Source of the DNA: Zanthoxylum bungeanum
Lineage: Eukaryota; Streptophyta; Magnoliopsida; Sapindales; Rutaceae
Length of the DNA: 64,000 nucleotides
Assembly (NCBI GenBank): GCA_019454045.1
Contig: SKCR01038887.1
Coordinates: forward strand, 62,001 to 126,000
Reading direction: 5' to 3'
In this document: positions 23,137-32,763 of the stretch, one piece after another
Numbering within the stretch: the stretch's first letter is position 1
Layout: each line of letters opens with the position of its first letter
Program-made: the position numbers and the translations under genes
The notes under the pieces: generated by a model
The model's database searches: none
What the model was told of the DNA's origin: nothing
The model's input: the letters and a program-made list of their open reading frames with translations, nothing else

Positions 23137-24639
23137 TTAGGAAAATAAACATCTCCATAATTTGCAGCCTTGTCTTCTCTCGTCTTCTTGTTTTTTGAGC
23201 GACAGATTCTCCAATTGCAGTACTTCTTCTTCCCATTTTCTTATTTGCAACCTCCTCTTTGTCACTGATCGAGAATTTTTCCTAGAAATCTCTCTATTTC
23301 TCTGTTTCTTCTTCACTACTGCTGTCCCATATCCCCATGCAGGAAGCTTGGTGGTTGAGAGTTTGGAGGACAAAGCTTTCGGGTAGGCCGGAGTTGATCA
23401 TATAGGTGGGTGGTGGAACGGAGTGATAGTTAGGTAGAGGGTTTCTGTGCGGCTGGGTTGTTCTTTTTCTGGGTTGGGTATCTTATGAGTGTCAATGAGG
23501 TTTTGGATATCATGCCTAAGGCGAGTGTAGTTGTCAGTTTCGTGGCCTTTTCTCTGATGGAAGTGACAGTATAGGTTTAGGTCGAGGTGGGGTGGCACAT
23601 GGTTTGGAAGTGGTTTAGGCTCTAAGGGTTTTAAGAGTCTTTTCCTCTTCAGCTTTTCAAACACCTTTGACAAAGGTCTACCAAAATTGGAGAATCGCCT
23701 ATTTCCGATGGTAGAGACCTCAGCAGGAGCGAGCTTGGTCTCTGAAGGCCCCTCAATGGTCCTTCTATTCTAGCCATAAAACTTTATGTTCTCGGCTTCT
23801 TTTTGCTCGATATCCATGACAATTTCTCTTAATTTTTGAAAGTCACTAATCATGGAGGTCATCATCCTCAGCTTGTTATAAATGGAGGGCTTGGTGCCCT
23901 TAATGATAATCTTGATCTGGTCCTTCTCCGAGGGCCGATTCTGCATCTTTAAGAGTTGGCTTCTCCAGGGATCCGCATAATCTTTGAAGCTCTCCTCTAG
24001 CTTCTGTTTGGTGTTTTCTAGGTCACGGAGTGACAAGTCTATCTCCAAATCTGTGACATATTGATTCAGAAAGGCCTCTGCTAATGCCCTCCAGTCATCC
24101 CTGACCTTTCTCTCTAGGCCATGTTACCATACTACATGCGCCCTTTCCAGTGACATCCCGATCATCTTATGTACCAGGCGCTTTGACAAACCCACTGAAC
24201 TCATCACTGAAACATACTATCGGAGATGGACCCTAGGATCTCTGTTCCCGTTGAACTTGGCAATGTCAGGCATATTAAATCGGGGAGGCAGCTTTTCTTC
24301 GGAAGTCATTGCATCATAGTCTAACAGATCTTCATGTTTCCCTTTCAGCTTGCGGGTAACGGACTCTACTTGTTATCTAAGTTTCTGTAACTCTGCATGA
24401 GACCCGACTATCCTTCCAGCGGTATACTCAGCCATGTCATCATTAAAACTATGGATTTCTTCGCTTACCCTAATCGAGCGCTCCTCACGCCTACCATTCT
24501 CGTTGTTTTCTGTTCCCACTGTGTAGGGTACTGTTAGATCGGCAATAGCATTGGTCAAAGCTTGTAGTTGCTCGTCAATTTTAGTGATGTTGGTCTCCAA
24601 TTAATCCATGCGAGAACTTTCACTGCCCGACGCATCCAT
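23137..24639 (-). pseudogene. Tat/Ogre-like gag, one frame with stops (element K)
   Basis: A single minus-strand frame runs from ATG at 24639 to 23137, broken by about five stops but no frameshift. The N-terminus (24600-24373) includes METNITKIDEQLQALTNAI, a short coiled-coil-like stretch. The retrotransposon gag core follows: MPDIAKFNGNRDP, then LERKVRDDWRALAEAFLNQY, ESFKDYADPWRSQLLKM and RPSEKDQIKI (about 24280-23910). A CCHC-like knuckle, YCHFHQRKGHETDNYTRL, lies near 23570, with Tyr in place of the last Cys. The C-terminal 79 codons are basic and glutamate-rich with no match known to me. The protein would have built the particle that packages element RNA. Confidence 0.82.
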
Positions 24640-25780
24640 GTGTGCTAACCTCTTCTTGACAAGTCTTCATTCTTCTCTAACCCAACAGATATCTAATGGC
24701 TTTTAAAACAAGGGGTTAGCATGATATATGTATTCATGCGATGCATGAGATGCATGTGGTTATCAAAGTAGCATATATCCTTCCAACCTTATTCCTCCCA
24801 CACTCGTGGTAAGTCCATTTCTGACCTAGGTATGGCTTATTTTATCTACCAATGTGGGGTACACAAAATCGTTCTCTCCTACGCTACAAGGGTGAATCTT
24901 GGCTACCTCAGTCTCTTTTCATCGGTAAAAGACAAAGACCAGAAATTTACAATATTGACTAAGCCTATTTTGGGGATCGTGTAATTATCTAGAAATGACG
25001 AATTGGGCCCTCGGTAATCATGGTTGTGGGGATGGACTTGGAGATATCCAAAAGTATACAAATATGCCATAACAAGGCGTATCCTTCCTGGATGAAAGCC
25101 AGTGCGGATATCGGACTCATGCATTTGGCATAATTGGATCATGTTTGGACCTTCTAGGCCCATCAAGGTTTTCATACAAGTTGGCCCGTTATCATTTTAA
25201 AGTGTTCAATCAGATTATCGCTAGGTGCAAAGTTTTCCCAGTTGTAAAGGCCCAACATGTTTACACTTTTGCGATAAGGTGGCTAAACAACTTCAAATGA
25301 TAGGGGGCCAAAACACAAGGTGGCCCATTGTCATTTTGAAAACTTTTGGCCCAATCATCATAAGGTACAAACTTGTCCCAGTTTAAATGGCCCAACAAGT
25401 TCATATCCTATGACGAGAGGTCCAAATGGATCCAAATGATAATGGTCCCAAACACAAGCATATGGGTAGCTTCTAGATGACATATAAGTATGTTTCATAT
25501 GTGGTCTTATAAGAGTATGTATAAAGGCTCCCACCGGCGAAGGGTTGCTCACAACTAGGTCTCCAAACTCAAGGGTTCTAGCGACCAAGTGAGCGCACCT
25601 TTTTTATACCCTAGGGTACGTGCCAACGAGTGATGGTCATCACATAATGATCCACCGCCTTGAGTGAAAGCGACTTCAGGATACATGACACCATCAGGGT
25701 AAAAAGGGTGTGCAAAATATATGAGACTTGGGTAACAAAAGCCACAGAAATTACAAGACATTGTTTCGGGGCCGATTCTC
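24640..25780 (-). other. Leader of element K, with two 139-bp repeats
   Basis: Untranslated leader between primer site and gag. Positions 25183-25321 and 25322-25460 are two diverged direct copies (GGCCCGTTATCATTTTAAA against GGCCCATTGTCATTTTGAA; CAAAGTTTTCCCAGTTGTAA against CAAACTTGTCCCAGTTTAAA). Open frames at 24903-25175 and 25358-25853 have no recognisable domain. Confidence 0.55.
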
Positions 25781-25782
25781 TA

Positions 25783-25800
25783 TCCCAAGTGGAGTCGCCA
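25783..25800 (-). other. Primer-binding site of element K
   Basis: On the minus strand TGGCGACTCCACTTGGGA begins two bases after the 5' LTR end. It does not match initiator Met. It resembles the TGGCGACTC-type sites of Tat/Ogre elements, reported to use a tRNA-Arg primer. This supports the lineage suggested by gag. Confidence 0.65.
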
Positions 25801-25802
25801 TC

Positions 25803-28097
25803 TGTAGGAGCGAAGCGGGGTTTACCGCTATGCCTATGATGCTCAGCGACCACGATATTGTTGGGCTCGTAGCCCGTAGAGAGTACGGAGTAGCCTGTGG
25901 GGGACTAAACCGGAGAATAAAGGAGTCGCCACCCAGTATGAACCTGGAAAAGATTTACGGCCGCACTCACCCCTCGCAAGGAAAGACCTCAAACTGTTGG
26001 GTTCGGAATGGTCCCGTACTTATGCCAGTATAATGGACGGGTTCACATAATGGTATAACCAAGTCTTATGCAGTTCATGCAAGATAATTCAAATAAACAC
26101 ACAAAATTGCACACCCATAAACATTAATATAAATAACATCATTTTAAATTAATAAATACAAGGTACGATAACAAGAATCATAATAATCAAAAGCAAATAA
26201 AGCATCAATAAATAAATAGTAAACAAAAGGGGGGCTTAATCATGCATATATGGGTATATCCCGAGTGGTACGTGGAGTTGTATCCCAAGTACAAACCGCA
26301 CTACCGTCCATTCAGATTCGGCTATGGAATTTATGTCTGGGTTTTCATCTAATATACCACAAGGGATAATAACACACATGAACATTAATGCAATGTAAAT
26401 AACAAAATAATAAAATAAAACATATGCAGATAATGAACAAATAAAATAAAAGCGAGAAAAAAACAAATACCAAACTAAATGCGAAATAGTAAAATAAGGA
26501 TGAATAAATAAATAACAAACTAAATGCGAAATAATAAAATTACAATAAAAGTAAATAGACAAAAAGCTAAATAGCAAAAATAAATGCTGAAAAAGAAAAT
26601 AACGACGGAAGTAAATAAATAAATAAATAAGGATGAATAACACTAAATAAATAGCAAAATAAATAAAAAAATACCGAAGAAAGAAAAAAGATGTGACCAG
26701 AAGTTATGCCGTCTTTAATGTAGGACTTCGCATACCCGGCTGGACGCATTTCACGTCCAGCCAGACTTGCCGTGTTCGAAATTATAAAATAAATATGGTA
26801 AAGGGTGCCCTCAGGTCTTACCTTTTAAGTCGCTTCTCTGAAGCGCGTTAGGCCTTCATCGGAAGGAATAAAGCTTTGCTATTTTTGGTTGCTGGTCGCT
26901 ATTTTTTACTCACTGTTCCGTTGTTTCTGCTCACTATTTTTGCTGTTTTTGTGGTTCTGGTTCACGCTTTTGCTGGTTGTTTGGGCTGCAGTTTTTTGTT
27001 TATTTGAGCTGATGTTTTTGGTGATTTGAGCTGATGTTTTGGTGTCGGTTTTGGGGGCTGTTTCGGTGGTTTGAGCTGCTATTTTGGTTTCGGTTTTGGG
27101 GGCAGCAATTTGAGCTGCTATTTTGGTGTCGATTTTTGGGGGCTGTTTTAGTGGTTTGAAACGTCTTTGTTACTGGTTATTGGTTTCAGTAATGGGCTAT
27201 TTGTTGTGTGTGTGTGTGTGTTTTGCCGTGTGTATGGCTTGCTTGTTTTACCGTGTGTGTGTTTTTTGTTTTGTGGCTTGGTCGGTCCAAGGTGAGGTTT
27301 GTTGCATGTTGTTTCACGCCTAAAAGAGTCTAGGTTTTTTGTTTGTGACTATTGCCGTGTGTCAGCCTAGGTGTGAGGAACTGTTTTTGGTTTCTTGTGT
27401 GTTGGCCGTCTTGGTTTTGGGTGTTTGTTGGTTTGATGGTGGGCAGGCTGGTTTTGTTGAATGGCTTTTGTTTAGTGGTTGTTGTTGCCATGTGAGAGAA
27501 GAAGAAAGAGGTAGCCTAAGTTTTCTTTGATGATGATTTCCGTGTGAGCTTGTCTCCCCTCTAGGGTTTGGTTAAGTCTTTTTTTTTATAATATTTTCAA
27601 TGGATCTTCAATCAAGGAAACAAATCAAATAAATTTGGGAGATATATTTTGGGAAAGAATTTTTGTAAATTTGGTGAGGAGGATATTCACAATCTCTTTA
27701 AATTGGAAGGTGATTTGAGGGGATTTTTCACATGTGTTTTGCATGGTAATTCAAATCTTTGTTAAATTGGAAAGTGATTTAAGGGGATTTTGGCATGTGT
27801 TTTGTATGAGATTTTTTATTTGGGAATGTTTGGGCGTGCATGGGCTTGGTGTTGGCGTGCACATGGGCTTTGGGTTTGGTGTTTTCATAGGTTGCAGGGG
27901 TTTTGGGCCGAGGCTAAGGTTTGAAATAAAAACTGACTGAGCGAATCCGAGGCTGGCTAATGAGTCCGAATCCAATTAGATGGAGGTTTTGGGGGGTTTT
28001 CCTTCCGGACTTTGTTTCCCGCAACTTCCACAACTTTTCAGGTAGTGCCTCCATACGAGGCTCATCATCGGGCTTATGCAAAAATGCAATGTCTACA
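25803..28097 (-). repeat. 5' LTR of element K
   Basis: On the plus strand it begins TGTAGGAGCGAAGCGGGG and ends CAATGTCTACA. It aligns with 17632-20491 but has the 529-bp block only once and fewer 45-bp units (27005-27160). The ATTAT duplication follows at 28098. A hydrophobic open frame (26236-26643, minus) parallels the one in the other LTR and has the same TAAA-repeat origin. Confidence 0.88.
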
Positions 28098-28403
28098 ATT
28101 ATTAGGATAAGAAATGGTTCAGGACCAAACTATGAGTCACATGAATGTGATTGACCTTAAAGGTCTACCTAATGAGTTTATAAAGGCCAAGACCATCAAT
28201 AGTGTGAGGCTGGAGTAAATTTCATGGGATCCATATCCCGCTATAAAATTTTGATAGTCAAATATATATTTTTTCGTTAAGGGAGATTACAGAATTACAT
28301 AAAGTAGTGGGATGTCATTAATAGATTTAAAATTCCATAATCCATTACTGTTTTTATTTTGAAATGAAAAATATTATACTAGTTTTTAATTGTTGTCTTG
28401 TAG

Positions 28404-29423
28404 ATGGCTGCCGCAAATCCATTAACTCGACTCTTGGATTCCAATAAACTAAAAGGAGCCGAAATCTTTTTCGGATGGGAAATGAACATCTGCATTGTCT
28501 TGGAGTTTGAAAAGTTGAACTATGTAACTATCAATCCATTACCGGTTGAAATTGATCCTGACTTCACTTCTGAAGAACGAGAAACTTTTGAAAAATTGAA
28601 GGATGATAGCCTTAGGGTAAAATCCTACATTTTAGGATCGATGGTTCCAAATTTTCTTAGACAGTACGTACAGGTACCAGATGCTTGGAGCATTATGAGA
28701 ACACTCAAGGAGTTGTTCGAGACAAATCAAGAAATCGAGATATATCAGAGGTCTAAGGAATTATTCCATGCTACACTCAAGGATGAAAGAGCTGTCAACA
28801 TTCATGTTTTAAACATGATATTCGACAAGATCCGATATTTGGAACAACATGGCATTATGATTGATGAACGACTAGGCCATATTTTGATTCTGTCTTCTTT
28901 TTCTGGTACTTATGCTAGCTTTGTGTTAAACTTCCTTATGCATTCAATGCAAGCCAGTTATGAAGGATTTCATAATATGTTACGCATGGCGGAGCATGAT
29001 TTGAAGAAATGCAACCCCACTTTGTACCTTAATGGTGGAGCTAGCTCTTCCAAGACTTCTAGGAAGTCTAAGAAAATCAAAATAGGGAATAAGAAGATTT
29101 CAAAGAGAAACTCCAAGAAGCGTAAAGCAGTAAGACCGCTTGTAGCTTGTGATGAATGTATACACTGTAAGAAGTCTGGACACTGGAAGAATGAATTTCC
29201 AGAGCTGAAAGGAAAAGTAGGACCATCCGGTACTCTTTGTATTTTTCCTATTATTGACATCTCATTAGCCTTTGATGCAAATAGTAGATGGGTGTTAGAC
29301 ACCGATAGTCATACTCATATTTGCAACTCCATGCAGGTCATGAGGGTTAAAAGAAGGTTGAACAAAGAGGAGATCCAGCTTAAAGTTGACAATGGCGAGA
29401 CTTTGGATGTCAAAGCCATATGA
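28404..29423 (+). CDS. Copia gag with N-terminal part of protease (element J), open but probably inactive
   Basis: An uninterrupted 339-codon frame, the longest in the window. Residues about 10-210 are the UBN2-type gag: LDSNKLKGAEIFFGWEMNI, then LRVKSYILGSM, AWSIMRTLKELFE, and HILILSSFSGTYASFVLNF. A basic linker (KKIKIGNKKISKRNSKKRK) is followed by a zinc knuckle near residue 253, CIHCKKSGHWKNEFPELK, in which the last Cys of CCHC is Phe. Protease begins near residue 298 with WVLDTDSHTHICNS; the catalytic DTG is DTD. The frame stops inside protease, and 29424-29706 is unreadable relic. The ATG is the first in frame and lies just after K's insertion site in the leader. The product would be a cytoplasmic particle protein, but zinc binding and proteolysis both look lost. 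Confidence 0.8.
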   Translation: MAAANPLTRLLDSNKLKGAEIFFGWEMNICIVLEFEKLNYVTINPLPVEIDPDFTSEERETFEKLKDDSLRVKSYILGSMVPNFLRQYVQVPDAWSIMRTLKELFETNQEIEIYQRSKELFHATLKDERAVNIHVLNMIFDKIRYLEQHGIMIDERLGHILILSSFSGTYASFVLNFLMHSMQASYEGFHNMLRMAEHDLKKCNPTLYLNGGASSSKTSRKSKKIKIGNKKISKRNSKKRKAVRPLVACDECIHCKKSGHWKNEFPELKGKVGPSGTLCIFPIIDISLAFDANSRWVLDTDSHTHICNSMQVMRVKRRLNKEEIQLKVDNGETLDVKAI

Positions 29424-29706
29424 ACAATTGTTCTAGATCTCCATAATGGATGTAAATGAGATTTACATAGCTGTTATTATGTACTATCACATACAGACAA
29501 ATAATATCAATGCCGATATTAGATAAAGTGTGATATAAAATAAATATTAAAGATGGTGCTTTATGTTTATATGATAAATACAACTTTTGATATGTGAATA
29601 TTCTTTATCTAAAAATCACGATGTTTTGGAAATATATAGAAATGTCTTTAATGTAGAGGAAAATACAAGTAGGAAATCTGAATAAAATAATACTGAATTA
29701 TGACAT

Positions 29707-30710
29707 ATGAGATTGGGCCACATAGGTGTTAGACGTCTATCAAAATTGGTAAAGGATGGTTTGATTGAAAATCTTACATTAGATCCTTATCCGATTTGTG
29801 AGTCATGTATCCAAGGGAAGATGACAAATGCCTCATTTCTTGGTGTTGGACATCGTGTTAAAGATTTATTGGAACTAATACACAGTGATGTGTGTGGTCC
29901 ATTAAAAAATGCTGCTCATGATGGTTCAACATACTTCGTGAATTTCACGGATGATAAATCTAGATTTGGATATGTCTATTTGATGAGACATAAAACATTT
30001 GACAAGTTCAAAATATTTCGAAACGAAGTAGAAAAACAAATCAGTCAATTCATCAAGTGCCTTCGATCAGATCGAGACGGTGAATACATGAGTGAAGGAT
30101 TCAGAAGTTATTTAAGGGAGAATGAAATTCTTGCCCAATATAGCCCACCAAGAACACCTCAACACAATGGTGTATCTGAGTGAAGAAATCGTACTTAATT
30201 GGATATAATGCAATCCATGATGAGCTATATAGATCTTTCATATTACCTTTGGGGTTACGCTTTACTTATTGCTACCCACATGTTTAATAGGGTTCCATCG
30301 AAAGGTATTTCTATGACCCCATATCAGATATAGTTCAGTAGAAATCCAAGTCTTAGATATTTAAAGAGTTGGGATTGTCCTGCATACATTAGAGTTGCAA
30401 AGCGGGATAAACTAGCACCCATAGGTATAAATATAGGTTCGTTGGATATCCTGAAAATTATTTGGGATATCAATTCTATGATTCTGAGCAATGAAATGTA
30501 TTAGTTTTTCGCTTTGCCACTTTTCTTGAATAGGAATTTTTGATAAAGAGTGGGAACTTTAGAAAGATTGAACTTGATGAGTTTGATCCCAACAGTAAGA
30601 AACCTGAGATGGAACCAAAGATCCAACTAGGTGAAAGATCTATAACACAGATTCTATGTAAGTAAAATAGAATATCAAAGCCTTCTAAGAGATTATTTTT
30701 AGCATCTGAT
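29707..30710 (+). pseudogene. Copia integrase (element J), interrupted
   Basis: The zinc-binding GAG-pre-integrase lies at 29707-29850 (MRLGHIGVRRLSKLVKDGL, YPICESCIQGKM). The catalytic core keeps Asp in LIHSDVCGP, Asp in LRSDRDGEY (consensus SDNGGEY) and Glu in TPQHNGVSE. A TGA at 30181 then replaces the first Arg of SERRNR. Past the stop, SYYLWGYALL and NRVPSKGISMTPYQI continue in frame, then further stops appear. The enzyme would have inserted element DNA into nuclear chromosomes. Confidence 0.85.
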
Positions 30711-31960
30711 GTGAGCCTTGATGTTCTCCTCTTGGAGGAAATAGATCCGACTACATATAAGGAAGCCATGAAGTCCGAGATGGATTCTACGCATGATAAT
30801 CAAGTCTGGGACTTAGTTGAACTTCCTGGAAGAGTTAAATATATTGGTTATAAATGGGTTTACAAAAGGAAGCGAGGGCCCTATGGAAAAGTGGAAACCT
30901 TTAAGGTCCAACTCGTAGCAAAAGGTTACACTCAACGTCCTGGGATTGACTATGAGGAAACTTTTTCACCATGTGCCATGCTAAAATCCATTAGGATTCT
31001 TTTAGCCATTGCTCCATATCACGATTATGAGATATGGTAGATGGATGTGATAACCGCTTTCCTAAATAGATTATTTGAGGAGGATATCTATATGGAACAA
31101 CCAGAGGGTTTCGTATCCAGTGAGACTTCAAATTTGGTTTGTAAGCTCCAAAAGTCTATTTATTGACTTAAACAGACATCCCGAAGCTGGAATCATCATT
31201 TTGATGAGATAATTAGATTATCTGGATTCATCAAAAATGATGAAGAACCGTGTGTTTATAAGAAAGTTAGTGGGGGTATGATAGTTTTCCTAATTTTATA
31301 TGTAGATGACATCATTATCATTGGAAATGATATATAATTGATTCAAAGTGTGAAAGCCTACCTTTACAAGAACTTCTCCGTGAAAGACATGGGTGAAGCT
31401 TCCTATATACTAGGTATAAGGCTCTATCGGGATAGAGTTAGGAAGCTTATAGGGTTATCGCAATCGACATGAGATATGGCCATTGTTCCATATCACGATT
31501 ATGAGATATGGCAGATGTATGTGAAAACCGCTTTCCTTAATGGATTCCTTGAGGAGGATTTCTATATGGAACAACCTGAGGGTTTCGTATCTAATGAGAC
31601 TTCAAACTAGGTTTGTAAGCTCCAGAAGTCTATTTATAAACTTAAACAGACATCCCGAATCTGGAATCATCATTTTGATGAGATAATTAGATTATCTAAA
31701 TTCATCAAAAATGATGAAGAACTGTGTGTTTATAAGAAAGTTAGTGGGAGCATGATAGTTTTCCTAGTTTTGTATGTAGATGACATCATTATCATTGGAA
31801 ATGATATAGGATTGATGCAAAGTGTGAAAGCCTACCTTTGCAAGAACTTCTCCATAAAAGACATGGGTGAAGCTTCCTATATACTAGGTATAAGGCTCTA
31901 GCATGATAGAGTTAGGAAGCTTATGGGGTTGTTGCAATCGACGTACACAAATAAAATTTT
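30711..31960 (+). pseudogene. Copia reverse transcriptase with internal 474-bp duplication (element J)
   Basis: The N-terminal RT block is clear at 30740-31040 (TYKEAMKSEMDSTHDNQVWDL, YKWVYKRK, KVQLVAKGYTQRPGIDYEETF). A stop at 31039 replaces the Gln of IWQMDV. From about 31014 to 31487 the palm, including LYVDDIIIIGND, follows. The same section repeats from 31488 to about 31960, again with TAFLNG-like and YVDD motifs. The period of 474 bp is exactly 158 codons. Both copies carry their own stops, so they have aged since the duplication. Confidence 0.85.
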
Positions 31961-32033
31961 ATAAAGGTACAATTTTGCCAACTACAAGACAACAAATGTA
32001 CCTTTCTAATACGACATACATCTTTCGAAGAAA

Positions 32034-32722
32034 ATGACACCTCTGACTGAGGAAGAAAGCGTTAGGATATCTAACTTGCCATATTGTATGGGAAGCATTA
32101 TGTATGCTATGCTATCTACGAGACCTGACATCAATTTCGGCATTAGTGTGACTAGCCGATATCAATCTGATCCGGTTAATTATCATTGGACAGCTGTGAA
32201 ACATATCCTAAAATAACTTAAGGGTACTTGGGATAAGTTTATGATTATGGAGAAGATGAGTTACAAGTTAAAGATTATACAGACTCTGACTTCTAAAGAG
32301 ATCTAGATGATAAAATGTCTAGATCCAGATATATATTTACCCTTAATGGTGGTGCGGTTAGTTGGAGATGTTCAAAGCAAGGCTCAACAGCTGATTCCAC
32401 CACTGAGGCGGAATTTATAGCGGCTTCAGAAGCTGCTAAAGAAGCTATTTGGATTAGAAATTTTATCACAGAACTTGGCATTGTGCCTAGTATTGTGGAT
32501 TCTATCCCATTATACTGTGATAATAGCGGAGCCATTGCGCAGACTAGGGAGCCGAAGGCACATTCCAAGTCTAAACACGTAGAAAGGAAATATTGCGTGA
32601 TTAGAGAGAATATTGAACGTAAAGAGATAGTGGTCTTGAAGGTTCAAGGTTTAGACAACATAGCAGAACCGCTTACTAATGCCTTACCTTCTAAGTTATT
32701 CATAAACATGTGGAGGAGATAA
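32034..32722 (+). pseudogene. Copia RNase H and pol C-terminus (element J)
   Basis: The first part (32034-32216) reads YCMGSIMYAMLSTRPDINFG, then YHWTAVKHILK and a stop. The second (32315-32722) is open: RYIFTLNGGAVSWRCSKQ, STTEAEFIAASEAAKEAIW, IPLYCDNSGAIAQT and HSKSKHVE, the diagnostic copia RNase H blocks. It ends with NIAEPLTNALPS and a natural stop 41 bp before the LTR. The break near 32216-32315 carries several stops. Confidence 0.85.
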
Positions 32723-32750
32723 GACTACGTACCATCCGGATTGGAACTAA

Positions 32751-32763
32751 GCAAATGGGAGTT
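32751..32763 (+). other. Polypurine tract of element J
   Basis: GCAAATGGGAGTT lies directly before the 3' LTR start TGTTGTAGTTGG. It is the purine-rich primer for plus-strand synthesis and fixes the LTR boundary. Confidence 0.75.

Larger units (their letters stand above)
17632..28097 (-). mobile_element. Element K: gag-only Tat/Ogre-like gypsy element (TR-GAG type)
   Basis: Two related LTRs (17632-20491 and 25803-28097) lie between perfect ATTAT duplications (17627-17631 and 28098-28102). On the minus strand the order is 5' LTR, a primer site of the TGGCGACTCCAC type, a leader of about 1.1 kb, gag (24639-23137), a long non-coding stretch with a 32-33-bp minisatellite, a G-rich polypurine tract and the 3' LTR. 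No protease, RT, RNase H or integrase can be found in the 5.3-kb interior. It therefore looks non-autonomous, mobilised by a related full element. Confidence 0.85.

Noticed and set aside
24903..25175. 90-codon minus-strand frame as a possible accessory gene of K
   Set aside because: No motif is recognised, it lies in the untranslated leader, and no second copy is available for comparison.
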